A stretch of DNA of 64,000 bases from Candidatus Sulfotelmatobacter sp. (GCA_030041215.1 JASHOH010000186.1:1-64000), one strand, 5' to 3'. Counted from the first letter of the stretch, positions 1 to 9,218 are shown. Notes: generated from the sequence alone by a model not told the origin. Translations and numbers: made by a program.

Positions 1-79
1 GCAGATGGTTTTCAGGAACTTGATCGTCCAGACGGAAGTAATAGAACAGCGCTTCTGAGCGAGCGTGGTGCCCCATCAT
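1..79 (-). CDS. IS1182-family transposase, N-terminal fragment (continues outside window)
   Basis: Reading down from the ATG at 79 gives 26 residues, beginning [15 protein letters not shown] and ending DDQVPENHL, before the window ends. A start followed by [16 protein letters not shown] is typical of IS1182-type DDE transposases, whose N-terminus continues into a helical DNA-binding region and then the catalytic core. None of the catalytic residues lie in the window, so activity cannot be judged. Two adjacent ATG codons (77-79 and 74-76) are possible starts. It is transcribed away from the kinase at 383. Confidence 0.6.
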   Translation of the reverse strand, partial: MMGHHARSEALFYYFRLDDQVPENHL

Positions 80-196
80 GATTGGCAGGCCTCCGATCGT
101 AGTGTTGAACAGCAGCATCGCGAGCTCTGGCCTGCTTATAGCGTGAACCTCGCATCGCCGCAAGCATCAACTCAGGGACTTTTTCAACAGACACAG
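1..196 (-). mobile_element. End of an IS1182-like insertion sequence, cut by the window edge
   Basis: The minus strand holds the first codons of a transposase (positions 79 to 1) that runs off the left edge. About 100 bases upstream of that start the plus strand reads gggactttttcaacag (175-190), which resembles the terminal sequence seen in this IS family. The outer boundary is therefore placed near 190-196. Only one end is visible, so neither the inverted-repeat pair nor a target duplication can be checked here. The family assignment rests on the transposase N-terminus. Confidence 0.5.
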
Positions 197-244
197 GCGA
201 TTACACTCATCATCCCGGTAGCAGCCCATTTTGAGTGTAATCGC
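197..244. repeat. 13 bp perfect inverted repeat beside the IS end
   Basis: Positions 197-209 (gcgattacactca) and 232-244 (tgagtgtaatcgc) are perfect reverse complements around a 22-base spacer. The palindrome lies just outside the IS end and about 140 bases upstream of the kinase start at 383. It could be an operator, an old terminator, or a target preferred by the element. No other function is visible in 245-382. Confidence 0.6.
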
Positions 245-382
245 GATTTTTCATCAATTGACCCGTCCCGCCAGAGGACCGTTCCCAAGTTCAGTGTGCG
301 TAGCGAGTGTGTTTACATTGACTTGCCTGAGAGTCGGGCCTACGATTTCGTCAGTGGGGCGGGGAGAAGGAGTGTCTTCTCC

Positions 383-3109
383 ATGGCGAATCGGACGGTT
401 AGTCAAGATTCGCTCAGCGGCCAGACCATCTCGCACTACCGCATCATCGAGAAGCTGGGCGGTGGTGGGATGGGTGTGGTCTACAAGGCGGAAGACGCCT
501 GGCTGCACCGCTTTGTCGCCCTGAAGTTCCTGCCCTACGACGTAGCCAAAGACTCCTCAGCGTTGGCCCGCTTTCAGCGCGAGGCGCAAGTGGCTTCTGC
601 TCTGAACCATCCCAACATCTGCACCATCTATGAGATCGGCCAGCAAGACGGCCAGCCGTTCATCGCCATGGAGTATCTGGATGGGCTGACGCTGAAGCAT
701 CGCATTGCGGGCCGACCGTTAGACCTAGAGATTCTGCTTTCGCTCGCCATTGAGATTGCGGACGCACTGGATGCCGCTCATGCCGCAGGCATTGTCCACC
801 GCGACATAAAGCCCGCAAACATCTTCGTGACGAAACGAGGTCACGCCAAGATTCTCGACTTTGGGCTGGCGAAAGTCAGCCCCGCAGTGGGCGCGGGAAT
901 GGGAGCTGGACTGCTGTCCCAGCCAACGGCAGACTCAAGCGAGCACTTGACGAGTCCGGGAACGGCGCTGGGCACCGTTGCCTATATGTCGCCGGAGCAA
1001 GTCCGCGCCAAGGAATTGGACGCACGCACCGATTTGTTCTCATTCGGTGCGGTGCTTTACGAGATGGCAACTGGCACACTTCCATTCCGTGGCGAAAGCA
1101 CAGGGGTGATTTTTGAGGCCATCCTGAACAAAGCCCCTGCTCCCCTAGTGCGGCTAAATCCCGTTCTGCCCCCTAAGGTGGAAGACATCATCAACAAGGC
1201 TTTGGAGAAAGATCGCGACCTGCGCTACCAGAGCGCGGCGGAGATGCGGGCTGATTTAAAGCGCGTGAAACGGGACACAAGTTCAGGGCACGTCCCTGTT
1301 GAGAGTACAGGGCCGGGCCTTTCGGACGTAGACTCCGGCAAGCTTTCGTCTGCTCAGCTGAGGTCCGCTTCCGTCCAGGCACATCCTGTGAAAAGGGCTC
1401 TGCTCAGAATCGTGATCGCAGCGGCGATTGTAGTCCTGGCCGCTGCTTCTTTCGTCGGCTACCGATTGCTGAACCGCTCTCGCGGTCTGAACCTGCAGAA
1501 CATGGAGATTGCAAAGCTGACGGAGAGCGGAAAGGCGGCCTTGGTGGCGATCTCCCCGGACGGGCGATACGTTGTGTACGTCCTGCGCGAAGGAGAGCAG
1601 CAGAGCCTGTGGATCCGCCATGTGGCGACCAAGAGCGACGTGCAGATCCTGCCACCCGATGTAGTGGACTTCGCAGGCCTGAGCTTTTCTCCAGATGGCA
1701 ACTATATCTATTACGTGCGTTCCGACAAAAGCACACAATTTTACCGCTGCCTGTACGCGATGCCCGTGCTGGGCGGGAACCCCAGGCAACTGATTCGGGA
1801 TGTGGACAGCCCGGCAGGCTTTTCGCCAGATGGAAAGCAGTTTGTGTTTATGCGGGGTATAACAGAAGCGGAAGCGGTGCAGCTTCGCATTGCTGCGGCG
1901 GATGGCACTGCCGACCGACTCCTGGTTCAGCTACCAGCCTTAGTAGAGGACATGTTCGGAGCCAGCTGGTCCCCGGATGGGAAGACCATCGCTGTCTCTG
2001 CCCTGCAATCCGGGAAAGAAACAAACTGGCTGCTTAATGTCATCCGTGTGGCGGATGCGAGTGTCACAGTGCTGTATTCCAGCCAAGATCGTTTGGGGCG
2101 ACCAGTATGGCTGCCCGATGGGAACTCGCTATTGGTCCCTATTGGCCTGCCCCGAGAGAATCGGACTCAACTTTGGGAGGTCTCCTATCCCAGCGGCGAA
2201 CGACGGCGGTTTACGAACGACCTATCCGACTACGGCGCCTATCTGGATCTGACCCATGACGGACGGATGCTCGCGGCACTGGTTAACACGCAGATCTCTA
2301 ATATCTGGATCGTGCCTGGAGGAAAATCGGCGCTGGCGACCCAAGTCCCTTCGGGAGGTGCGGCCGACACAGGGGTGGCACCTGGCCCTGGCGGTAAGCT
2401 GCTGGTGCGTAGTCGAGGCAGTGATCTGGTTGCAATGAATGCAGATGGCAGCCAGCGAACAATATTGATGCCCCAAGCGCGCAACCACACCTCAATCTCG
2501 ACTTGCGGCGATCGTTACTTAGTGTTCGATTCCTATGACGGAACCAAGGTGGAGCTTTTGCGGACGGATGCCGACGGCTCCAATCCTACCAAGCTCAACG
2601 CGGAGGATATCTCTCAATCCGATTGTTCACGGGATGGAAGGTGGCTGGTGTACGGCGCGCATACCCCCTCAGGAACAAAAATATATCGGCTGCCCGTGGA
2701 AGGAGGCAGTCCAACCGAAATCGCCAATGCACGCGGGGGTGGCTGGACATCTATATCACCCGATGGCAAGTTCGTCGTCTACGGCTTCCAGGAAGGAAGC
2801 CCCGTGCCCCAGACAAAAGTCGCGGTAATTCCGGCCGACGGAGGTTCTCCTCTGCATGTCTTTCAGGTGCCGATGGGCATCGTTGCGCTGCGCTGGTCTC
2901 CGGACGGTAAAGGATTGCAATACTTGCTGACGCGCAATGGCGCCACGAATGTCTGGGAGCAATCACTGGCAGGCGGAGAGCTGCGACAGGTCACCAGCTT
3001 CACCTCTGGGCTCATCTTCGATTTCTCCTGGTCGCGCGACGGCAAGCAGTTGTTGCTCGCTAAGGGAAGCCAGACCAGTGATGTGGTTCTGATCAGCAAC
3101 TTCAGATAG
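383..3109 (+). CDS. Ser/Thr protein kinase with C-terminal PD40/TolB-like beta-propeller
   Basis: This 908-residue protein combines a Hanks-type kinase (about residues 20-290) with one membrane segment (about 335-358) and a large region of PD40-type repeats carrying FSPDG/WSPDG motifs. The kinase half shows the glycine loop GGGGMGVVY, the VALKF lysine, the HRDIKPAN catalytic loop, DFG and SPE. Such proteins are common in Acidobacteriota and are inferred to signal from an outside propeller to the cytoplasmic kinase. The start at 383 is preferred because AAGGAG lies about ten bases upstream and the frame upstream runs back into the IS end. Ligand and substrates are unknown. Confidence 0.88.
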   Translation: MANRTVSQDSLSGQTISHYRIIEKLGGGGMGVVYKAEDAWLHRFVALKFLPYDVAKDSSALARFQREAQVASALNHPNICTIYEIGQQDGQPFIAMEYLDGLTLKHRIAGRPLDLEILLSLAIEIADALDAAHAAGIVHRDIKPANIFVTKRGHAKILDFGLAKVSPAVGAGMGAGLLSQPTADSSEHLTSPGTALGTVAYMSPEQVRAKELDARTDLFSFGAVLYEMATGTLPFRGESTGVIFEAILNKAPAPLVRLNPVLPPKVEDIINKALEKDRDLRYQSAAEMRADLKRVKRDTSSGHVPVESTGPGLSDVDSGKLSSAQLRSASVQAHPVKRALLRIVIAAAIVVLAAASFVGYRLLNRSRGLNLQNMEIAKLTESGKAALVAISPDGRYVVYVLREGEQQSLWIRHVATKSDVQILPPDVVDFAGLSFSPDGNYIYYVRSDKSTQFYRCLYAMPVLGGNPRQLIRDVDSPAGFSPDGKQFVFMRGITEAEAVQLRIAAADGTADRLLVQLPALVEDMFGASWSPDGKTIAVSALQSGKETNWLLNVIRVADASVTVLYSSQDRLGRPVWLPDGNSLLVPIGLPRENRTQLWEVSYPSGERRRFTNDLSDYGAYLDLTHDGRMLAALVNTQISNIWIVPGGKSALATQVPSGGAADTGVAPGPGGKLLVRSRGSDLVAMNADGSQRTILMPQARNHTSISTCGDRYLVFDSYDGTKVELLRTDADGSNPTKLNAEDISQSDCSRDGRWLVYGAHTPSGTKIYRLPVEGGSPTEIANARGGGWTSISPDGKFVVYGFQEGSPVPQTKVAVIPADGGSPLHVFQVPMGIVALRWSPDGKGLQYLLTRNGATNVWEQSLAGGELRQVTSFTSGLIFDFSWSRDGKQLLLAKGSQTSDVVLISNFR

Positions 3110-3110
3110 G

Positions 3111-3206
3111 TTCAGGGTGCAAGACTTCCTCACCCTCTGGAAAGACGCCGACCCCGACATCCCCATCCTCAAGCAAGCCAAAGCCGAGTACGCGAGACTG
3201 CAGTAG
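3111..3206 (+). pseudogene. Remnant of a TPR-type kinase C-terminus
   Basis: In a frame different from the preceding kinase, starting right at its stop codon, 3111-3206 encodes about 31 residues containing [14 protein letters not shown] and [13 protein letters not shown], then a stop. This is a tail I recognise from TPR-containing winged-helix or kinase proteins of Acidobacteria, where it closes the last TPR. There is no start codon or upstream domain, so it looks like a fragment left by recombination between paralogous genes. The family match is from memory and needs a search. Confidence 0.5.
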
Positions 3207-3246
3207 CGCACCCAAGCTGCCCGGGTGGAGGTTTTGTTAGGCGTTC

Positions 3247-4698
3247 TTAGGCTTCCTGTTCCTTCGTTGCTTTCGCCTCCGTCTTTTTCTTCTTTTTCTT
3301 GTCCCATGTAGCCGAAACCAGCGCGTCTAACAAGTCCTGCCGCCCTTTCACCCACTTCGCATAATGCCGCTCGGTAGTGGTCACGCTCTTGTGGCCTAAC
3401 AGCTTTGAGACGTGCTCCAGCGGGACACCCTTCTGCAACAGATCGACTGCAAACGTGGCGCGGAGACGGTGACTAATCATGTGCCCTTTGCTCTTCACGT
3501 CCGCCGCTGCAAACGCCTTTGCAACCTGCTCACCCATGTACCCGGCATGGCGGTATTCGGATGAGTCATCCTTCTGCCGATTCCAGAACACAAACTTTTC
3601 ATTGCCGTTGAGCACGGTCAGCAACTCATCGGCTAGGTCTTTCGGGATGGGGATATAGAGCGGCGTGCCCGTCTTGGTGCGCTCGCGGATGATGCGGTAC
3701 AGGTTTTTCCCTTTGTTGAAGTCCAGGTCCCCACGCTCCAGCGTGGACGCATCGCGGACAGCAAGCCCGCTCCAGCGCATCAGCTTTATCAGGGTGCGTG
3801 TTTTGCCCGTGGCCGCTTCAACGACTTTGTTGTATTCCGCTTCCGTCAGTGGCTCCGTTTCCGGGCCGTCAATCTTTATTGTGTCCAGCTTCGGTATGCG
3901 TGGAATCCATCCGGCGTTGTAGCAGAAGCGGAGGAAGTGGTTGAGATGTTTTTGGACAACGGCCCGGCTGTAGGATGACGGATAGGTAGACGGCCACGTA
4001 GCGCGAAGGCCGATGAGGTTGTCCAAGGTCAATGCTTGGGAGACGGTCAACAATCCCCGCCCTTCGGAGAAATTACGGAGCCGAGTTAACTCGCGCTTGT
4101 ACATGGCGAGCACACGCGGCTTGAGTCCTTGCGCCTGTTTGTTCGCTTCAAAGGTTTCGACGGCTTGCTCCAGCAAAAGCACGTCCGGCGTGGTTTCGGG
4201 GACGCGGCCCGTTAGCTGTGCCTCTAGCTCCCGCTTCTTTTCTTCTGCCGCCGCCCATGACCGCACGCCGGTCTTGCGCCGGTATTGCTTGCCGTGCTGT
4301 GTCCAGCGGAGATGCTTCCGACAGTCGCAACGCTTGTTGAACTCATCCCCGGCATACTTGCAATCTGCGGAGTGGCGAACAAAGATAGTGATGACAGGCA
4401 CGCCGCCGTTGTGTCTGTATCCGCTAGGATGTGGACGCCGGTTTGCGGCTTGCTCTGCGGGCGTGGACCATCTCACGTTGCCCCGCTCATAATGCCCGCC
4501 GTTATTCATCCGGTCTAACGAGTGTTGCGGCGTGGGCTTTGGTCCGATGCAATCCAGGAAGTCCGCGAAGGATTCAAATTTGAATTGGATTCCCCGCCCT
4601 CCATAGTTCACGTAATCGGGGTGCTGTGGGTTGCGGCAACGTCCGAAAGCTGAATAGAAAGCGCGGTACTCGGCGGATTGTGAAGTGGGCCGGTGCAT
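3247..4698 (-). CDS. Tyrosine recombinase/phage-type integrase with N-terminal HNH-like domain
   Basis: This 483-residue protein has two parts. Residues 1-90 carry NYGGRGI, HSLDRMNNGGHYERGNVRW and EQAANRR, a pattern found in small phage HNH/AP2-like proteins. Residues 100-470 are a tyrosine recombinase: a Cys/His-rich start (HSADCKYAGDEF, CDCRKHLRW), a SAM-like core-binding domain, and a catalytic domain with the arginine in AVRDAS, lysine in RTKTG, HRLR near 410, LLGH near 436 and nucleophile HY near 446. All expected catalytic residues are present. A lysine-rich tail ends the protein. An in-frame GTG at 4401 could start a conventional integrase alone. No cargo genes or att sites are evident next to it. 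Confidence 0.85.
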   Translation of the reverse strand: MHRPTSQSAEYRAFYSAFGRCRNPQHPDYVNYGGRGIQFKFESFADFLDCIGPKPTPQHSLDRMNNGGHYERGNVRWSTPAEQAANRRPHPSGYRHNGGVPVITIFVRHSADCKYAGDEFNKRCDCRKHLRWTQHGKQYRRKTGVRSWAAAEEKKRELEAQLTGRVPETTPDVLLLEQAVETFEANKQAQGLKPRVLAMYKRELTRLRNFSEGRGLLTVSQALTLDNLIGLRATWPSTYPSSYSRAVVQKHLNHFLRFCYNAGWIPRIPKLDTIKIDGPETEPLTEAEYNKVVEAATGKTRTLIKLMRWSGLAVRDASTLERGDLDFNKGKNLYRIIRERTKTGTPLYIPIPKDLADELLTVLNGNEKFVFWNRQKDDSSEYRHAGYMGEQVAKAFAAADVKSKGHMISHRLRATFAVDLLQKGVPLEHVSKLLGHKSVTTTERHYAKWVKGRQDLLDALVSATWDKKKKKKTEAKATKEQEA

Positions 4699-4724
4699 CG
4701 TCTCTTTACCACTTTACAATCTCA

Positions 4725-4751
4725 ATTATAGCACAAGAATAGAGACTACAA
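4725..4751 (-). promoter_or_regulatory. Candidate sigma-70 promoter for the recombinase gene
   Basis: On the minus strand a perfect TATAAT lies at 4730-4725, 27 bases from the ATG at 4698. TTGTAG at 4751-4746 could serve as the -35 box with a short 15-base spacer. It sits in the 62-base gap shared with the divergent HD-domain gene at 4761. Confidence 0.4.
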
Positions 4752-4760
4752 CGTAACCAT

Positions 4761-5357
4761 ATGAAAACATTGACGCGAAATGATGCATGGGAATTGCTAA
4801 CTGAGTTCACCCAATCCGAAAGCTTGCGCAAACACGCGCTCGCGGTAGAAGCGTGCATGAGAGCCTGCGCCCGCAAGTTCGCCGATGGGTCGCCCGAGAA
4901 CGTCGAGTTGTGGGGCATCGTCGGGCTCATCCACGACTTCGACTACGAACGTTGGCCCAGCCTCGAAGACCACCCCTACAAAGGCAATGCCATTCTCAAA
5001 GAGCGCGGATGGCCCGAAGTCATCACCCGCGCCATCATGTCGCATGCTGAATATTCGGGCGTACCGCGGGTCACGCCGATGGAAAAAGCCCTCTTCGCCT
5101 GCGACGAGCTGGCCGGATTCATTACAGCCGTTGCCCTGATCAAGCCGTCCAAATCGCTGGCCGAGGTCGATGCGAAATCTGTGCGAAAAAGGATGAAGGA
5201 CAAAGCCTTTGCCCGCAAAGTGAACCGCGACGACATCATCAATGGCGCCGCGGAGCTGGCCGTGGATTTGGACGAACACATCGGGTTCTGCATTGAGGCG
5301 ATGAAAGGGATTGCCGGAGAGTTGGGGTTGGATGGGAGCGCAGCAAGGTCGGCGTAG
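4761..5357 (+). CDS. HD-domain metal-dependent phosphohydrolase
   Basis: This 198-residue protein carries an HD-type fold: RKHALAVEACM at about 22-33, the metal-binding pair in LIHDFDYERWP near 57-66, AIMSHAEYSG near 92, and FACDELAGF near 113. These match the spacing of HDIG-like phosphohydrolases that act on nucleotides or other phosphorylated compounds. No output or sensor domain is attached. The substrate cannot be told from sequence. It stands alone between the divergent recombinase and the convergent hutH, so the context gives no pathway. Confidence 0.8.
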   Translation: MKTLTRNDAWELLTEFTQSESLRKHALAVEACMRACARKFADGSPENVELWGIVGLIHDFDYERWPSLEDHPYKGNAILKERGWPEVITRAIMSHAEYSGVPRVTPMEKALFACDELAGFITAVALIKPSKSLAEVDAKSVRKRMKDKAFARKVNRDDIINGAAELAVDLDEHIGFCIEAMKGIAGELGLDGSAARSA

Positions 5358-5387
5358 CAGCAAAATTTATGGCAAAGCAAAACTCAT

Positions 5388-5430
5388 GTGGGGACAGCCG
5401 CTCTCGGCTGTCCGCCGAGCGAAGCTCGGC
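5388..5430 (+). repeat. Two-hairpin palindromic repeat, copy A
   Basis: Two hairpins follow each other: 5392-5413 (9 bp stem ggacagccg/cggctgtcc, 4-base loop) and 5414-5430 (7 bp stem gccgagc/gctcggc, loop gaa). The same architecture occurs at 33933-33985 and 49879-49918 in the opposite orientation. Here it lies between the convergent HD gene and hutH, ending one base before the hutH stop, so it could also work as a bidirectional terminator. Confidence 0.75.
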
Positions 5431-5431
5431 T

Positions 5432-7006
5432 CTATATGAGCGCCCGCGCCACTTTCCCCTCGGCAATCATTTCCGCAATCCGCGCAAAATCCTTATACAT
5501 GACTCGATCTCTCTCCAGGCTCGGGCACACTTCCCGAATCTCGGCATGTGCCGCCTGCCCGCGTTTCGACGTTTTCAGCGGGGCCAGAAAGTCGATTGCC
5601 TGCGCCACCGCCATCGCTTCGATCGCCAGCACGTTGCGCGTGTTTTCGACAATGCGCTTCAGCTTGAGCGCCGCGGTCATGCCCATCGAGACGTAATCTT
5701 CTTTGTTGCCTGAGGTGGTGATCGAATCGACCGACGCCGGATGCGCCAGTACTTTGTTCTCGCTGACCAGCGCCGCTGCCACCACCTGCGCCATCATGAA
5801 CCCGGAGTTCAACCCCGCGTCTTCTGCTAGAAATGGCGGCAGGCCTTCGCTTAGTGCCGGATTCACCAACCGCTCGATCCGCCGCTCACTGATACCTGCT
5901 AGCGCGCTCAGGGCGATGCCCAGAAAATCGAGAGCGAAGGCCAAAGGCTGCCCATGAAAATTTCCGCCGGAGAGTACGTCCCCTGAAACTGCCGAGCTTC
6001 GCTCCGCCATGCGGCCGGGGGCGCCCGCCCCTACATGTTCCCCTCGGCTCACAAACACAAGGGGATTATCTACTGCCGAGTTCGCCTCGATCTCAAACAC
6101 CTCACGGCAGTGCGCCAGAGTGTCGCGCACGGCGCCGTGCACTTGGGGAATGCAGCGTAGCGAATAGGCATCCTGCACACGCCCGCAGGCGCGATGCGAC
6201 TCACGAATCTCGCTGCCCTCGAGCATCTTGCGCAGATTTGCGGCCGACTTCATCTGCCCACTGTGTGGGCGAGCCTTATGAATCCGCTCGTCATAAGCGA
6301 CATCGGTGCCTTTCAAAGCATCGCAGCTCAATCCGCCGACTACGTCGGCGGAGTCAACCAAAATCTCAGCAGCCAGCAAAGCCAGCGTGCCCACCGCCAG
6401 CATCGCCTGCGTGCCATTGATGAGAGAAATCGATTCTTTGGCTTCGAGCACAAGCGGCTTGATCTGCCCGCGCTTCAGCGCATCGACTGCGGGAATGCGC
6501 GCGCCGGAAGGCTCAACGCATTCGCCCTCGCCAATTAGCGCCAGCGCCAGATGTGCCAGCGGCGCTAAATCGCCGCTCGCGCCGACGCTCCCTTGCGACG
6601 GCACAAACGGAGTAACGCCGCGGTTCAGCATTTCGCACAACGTGTCGATCACAAGCGCGCGCACGCCAGAATGTCCCTTGGCGAGCGAGTTTGCTCGTAA
6701 CAGCATCATGGCCCGCGTTTCGGCAATCGAGAGCGGCTTGCCCACTCCGACAGAATGCGAACGCACCAGATTAAGTTGCAGTTCGCGAATCTGGTCGCCG
6801 GCAATGCGCACCTCGCTCAGCTTGCCGACTCCGGTGGTGATGGCGTACGCGACTTTGTTGCTGGCGGCGATGTCCTCGACCACCGCGCGCGCACGATTGA
6901 CAACCTGGCGCGCATCCGCCGACAGAAGCACAGCACGATGTTCGGTGGCGACTTCGCGCACATCCTCCAGTCGGAGATCGTTTCCGTTGATATGAAGTGC
7001 GTTCAA
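5432..7006 (-). CDS. hutH: Histidine ammonia-lyase
   Basis: Histidine ammonia-lyase removes ammonia from L-histidine to give urocanate, the first step of histidine breakdown. The Ala-Ser-Gly triad that forms the MIO cofactor is present in GSVGASGDLAPLAH, together with YSLRCIPQVHG and GNFHGQPLAFA. I chose TTG at 7006, giving 524 residues, close to the usual 510, because GGGAAA precedes it. An ATG at 7075 would add an N-terminus translated from repeat-like intergenic sequence. No hutU, hutI or hutG lies nearby; the gene ends a catabolic cluster on the same strand. The 5' end is the least certain part. Confidence 0.92.
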   Translation of the reverse strand: MNALHINGNDLRLEDVREVATEHRAVLLSADARQVVNRARAVVEDIAASNKVAYAITTGVGKLSEVRIAGDQIRELQLNLVRSHSVGVGKPLSIAETRAMMLLRANSLAKGHSGVRALVIDTLCEMLNRGVTPFVPSQGSVGASGDLAPLAHLALALIGEGECVEPSGARIPAVDALKRGQIKPLVLEAKESISLINGTQAMLAVGTLALLAAEILVDSADVVGGLSCDALKGTDVAYDERIHKARPHSGQMKSAANLRKMLEGSEIRESHRACGRVQDAYSLRCIPQVHGAVRDTLAHCREVFEIEANSAVDNPLVFVSRGEHVGAGAPGRMAERSSAVSGDVLSGGNFHGQPLAFALDFLGIALSALAGISERRIERLVNPALSEGLPPFLAEDAGLNSGFMMAQVVAAALVSENKVLAHPASVDSITTSGNKEDYVSMGMTAALKLKRIVENTRNVLAIEAMAVAQAIDFLAPLKTSKRGQAAHAEIREVCPSLERDRVMYKDFARIAEMIAEGKVARALI

Positions 7007-7131
7007 AGACCAGTTTCCCGTTTTTGATTTCAGCCGCGAAGCGGCGAAATACTGCAGCCCCACGGCCCAAGCCATGGGTCACGAAGCTTAGAGAATAATA
7101 AGCCCCGGAGGGGCGAAAGAAATGCTGGGGC

Positions 7132-7563
7132 CTACGACTTTCCCACAGCCGCCCGAAAGACGCTCATATATTTTTCCGGCAGGGCCATTATTTTCATATT
7201 TCCATCCGTGACAATGTGCGTGGTTTCGCCCTCCGCCAGCAACAGGCCGTCGGCGCGGCAGAGTTCATATCCAAAATGAATCACGGATTCCCGCACATTC
7301 AGTAACCGCGTGCGAATTACAACCTCATCGTCATAGCGGACCGGAGCACGATAGCGGCATTTGGCTTCGGCCACGGCGATAAAGCAACGGTCTTCGCTTT
7401 CCATATCGCGGTAGGAAAAACCGAACTGCCGAAGCAATTCGACCCGCCCCACTTCGAACCAGATAAAGTGGTTGGAGTGGTACACCACCCCCATCTGATC
7501 GGTTTCGGCGTAGCGCACGCGTATGCGCGTCTCGTTCACGCTCGCGTTCACTTTCCGCTCCAC
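7132..7563 (-). CDS. Hot-dog acyl-CoA thioesterase (YbgC/4HBT type)
   Basis: This 143-residue protein has the 4HBT hot-dog fold signature: RVRYAETDQMGVVYHSNH near the N-terminus, with the catalytic aspartate position in ETDQMG, followed by FEVGRVELLR. Such enzymes hydrolyse acyl-CoA thioesters in the cytoplasm. The GTG start at 7563 overlaps the end of the upstream enoyl-CoA hydratase by 16 bases, which implies translational coupling. Placement in an acyl-CoA catabolic cluster suggests it recycles CoA from pathway intermediates or dead-end thioesters. The substrate is not predictable from sequence. Confidence 0.85.
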   Translation of the reverse strand: MERKVNASVNETRIRVRYAETDQMGVVYHSNHFIWFEVGRVELLRQFGFSYRDMESEDRCFIAVAEAKCRYRAPVRYDDEVVIRTRLLNVRESVIHFGYELCRADGLLLAEGETTHIVTDGNMKIMALPEKYMSVFRAAVGKS

Positions 7564-8330
7564 ACGGGTTTGCGCTTTTCCAGAAATGAAGTGATGCCCT
7601 CGCGGAAGTCAGCGCTGGTCCGGACCGTCGCGTTATCCCGAATGGCCGCTTCAATCTGCTGATCGAGTTCGGCCCTGGCATGATCGTTCAGCAGCTTTTT
7701 GGTCGCGCGCAATGAATTCGGGCTGTTCTCCATCAGCCTGGCCGCCAAGTCGCGCGCGCGCACCATCAAATTTTCTGGAGCGACAATTTCGTTGACCAGC
7801 CCCATGCGCGCAGCTTCCTCCGCATCGATGATTCTGCCCGTAAGCAACAAATCGCGCGCGTATTTCTCGCCTGTCTGCCGCAGCAGAAAAGTCGAAACAA
7901 TCGCAGGCACGAAGCCAATGCGCACCTCGGTATAACCGAACTTGGCTTCAGGCACAGCCAAGGTGAAATCGCAAAGCAAGGCCACTCCCGTGCCGCCGGC
8001 AATCGCCGGGCCATTCACCGCCGCAATCGTCGGCTTGGGAAATTCGTATAGCGAGCGAAACATGCGGACCATGGTTCGCGAATCTTCGAGATTCTGCTGG
8101 GGATGGCGGCCGAGGAGAGCCTTCAGATTTTCCAAATCCATCCCGGCACAAAAAGCCTTGCCTGCACCGGTTACGATCAAAACCAGCGCGTCAGAATTCT
8201 CCACTTCCTTCAGCGCGCGCAGCAGATCGTCGATCAACTCGAAACTGATTGCGTTGCGCTTGTCAGGGCGATTTAGTGTGAGTGTCGCGATGCGGGAATC
8301 GTAAGCGAGTTGAACGGTCTTGTAGTCCAT
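7548..8330 (-). CDS. liuC: Enoyl-CoA hydratase/isomerase family, probable methylglutaconyl-CoA hydratase
   Basis: This 260-residue crotonase shows the oxyanion-hole regions AFCAGMDLENLKAL and NGPAIAGGTGVALLCDF, and the catalytic region FGYTEVRIGFVPAIV. Crotonases hydrate or isomerise enoyl-CoA thioesters. The assignment to methylglutaconyl-CoA hydratase is by context: the next gene upstream is HMG-CoA lyase and a biotin-dependent carboxyltransferase follows further up, giving consecutive steps of leucine degradation. It starts 10 bases after the HMG-CoA lyase stop. Another enoyl-CoA substrate is possible. Confidence 0.8.
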   Translation of the reverse strand: MDYKTVQLAYDSRIATLTLNRPDKRNAISFELIDDLLRALKEVENSDALVLIVTGAGKAFCAGMDLENLKALLGRHPQQNLEDSRTMVRMFRSLYEFPKPTIAAVNGPAIAGGTGVALLCDFTLAVPEAKFGYTEVRIGFVPAIVSTFLLRQTGEKYARDLLLTGRIIDAEEAARMGLVNEIVAPENLMVRARDLAARLMENSPNSLRATKKLLNDHARAELDQQIEAAIRDNATVRTSADFREGITSFLEKRKPVWSGK

Positions 8331-8339
8331 GTTTGGCTG

Positions 8340-9218
8340 CTAATCCGCGGCAACGGAATTCGTGTATCGGGCGCCTATTTCAGCAGTTGCCTTCAGTAGC
8401 GCATCCAGCGGCTTCAGCGGCGGCAACTGCGCGCCGCGACTCTTCAGAGCTTCAATCACTTTCTCGGTCGCAATATTTCCGACCAGCGCATCCTGCGCAA
8501 ACGGACATCCGCCCAGCCCGCCCAACGCCGAATCGAAGCGCCGGCAGCCGGCGTCGTACGCGGCAAGAATTTTTTCAGCTGCCTGCTCGGGCCGACTATG
8601 CAGGTGCACTCCAATTTCAAGGTAATCGTACTTTGCCAGCACCGCGCCTACGAGATCGCCGATGTGCTGCGGCGTTGCCATGCCAACTGTGTCGGCAAGC
8701 GAAATCATGCGAACATCTTCCGATTCCAGCAGACCAACAGCTTCCACGATCTCGTCGATACTCCACGGATCGCCGTACGGGTTGCCAAAGGCCATCGATA
8801 CATACACCACAACGTCGAGTGCCGCGTCATCCGCCTTCTTCTGAATCTTCTCCAGTTCGTCGAGCGCGTCTTCCGGAGACTGATTCTGATTCTTGCGCAA
8901 AAAAGTTTCTGAAATCGAATAGGGAAAACCCAGAGTGCGCACGGCATTCGTCTCAATCGCCCGTTGAGACCCCTTCTCGTTCACCACGATTCCGATGATC
9001 TCGACGTCATCGGGAGGATCGAGTTCTTTCAACACTTCTTCCGAATCTGCCATTTGAGGCACGGTCTTCGGCGACACGAACGACACTGCATCAATGTGCT
9101 TGAACCCTGCGCTAATTAACGCTTGCAAGTATGCCCGCTTGATATCAGATGGGATCTGCCCCTTCAGCCCCTGCCAGGCATCGCGCGGACACTCGATTAG
9201 TTTGACCACGTCGCTCAT
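8340..9218 (-). CDS. mvaB: Hydroxymethylglutaryl-CoA lyase
   Basis: This 292-residue DRE-TIM enzyme splits HMG-CoA into acetyl-CoA and acetoacetate, the last step of leucine breakdown. Support comes from IECPRDAWQGL at the N-terminus, SLADTVGMATP, the metal-binding HLHSRP, and the conserved cysteine loop GGLGGCPFAQDALVGN. In canonical members the N-terminal motif reads VGPRDGLQ; here it is ECPRDAWQ, as in other divergent members. ATG at 9218 is preferred to the ORF limit at 9242, because the upstream bases belong to a repeat. That repeat (9221-9246) also supplies the 5' leader. Confidence 0.87.
   Translation of the reverse strand: MSDVVKLIECPRDAWQGLKGQIPSDIKRAYLQALISAGFKHIDAVSFVSPKTVPQMADSEEVLKELDPPDDVEIIGIVVNEKGSQRAIETNAVRTLGFPYSISETFLRKNQNQSPEDALDELEKIQKKADDAALDVVVYVSMAFGNPYGDPWSIDEIVEAVGLLESEDVRMISLADTVGMATPQHIGDLVGAVLAKYDYLEIGVHLHSRPEQAAEKILAAYDAGCRRFDSALGGLGGCPFAQDALVGNIATEKVIEALKSRGAQLPPLKPLDALLKATAEIGARYTNSVAAD

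Noticed and set aside
65-382. N-terminal extension of the first kinase back to position 65
   Set aside because: It would be translated through the IS end and palindrome; the ATG at 383 has a ribosome site and begins the kinase-type N-terminus.
3247-5357. A genomic island carried by the recombinase
   Set aside because: Neighbouring genes are chromosomal types, no direct-repeat att pair or tRNA is visible, and codon use does not change noticeably.
7007-7075. ATG at 7075 as start of hutH
   Set aside because: The extra 23 residues have no counterpart in the family and come from repeat-like intergenic DNA.
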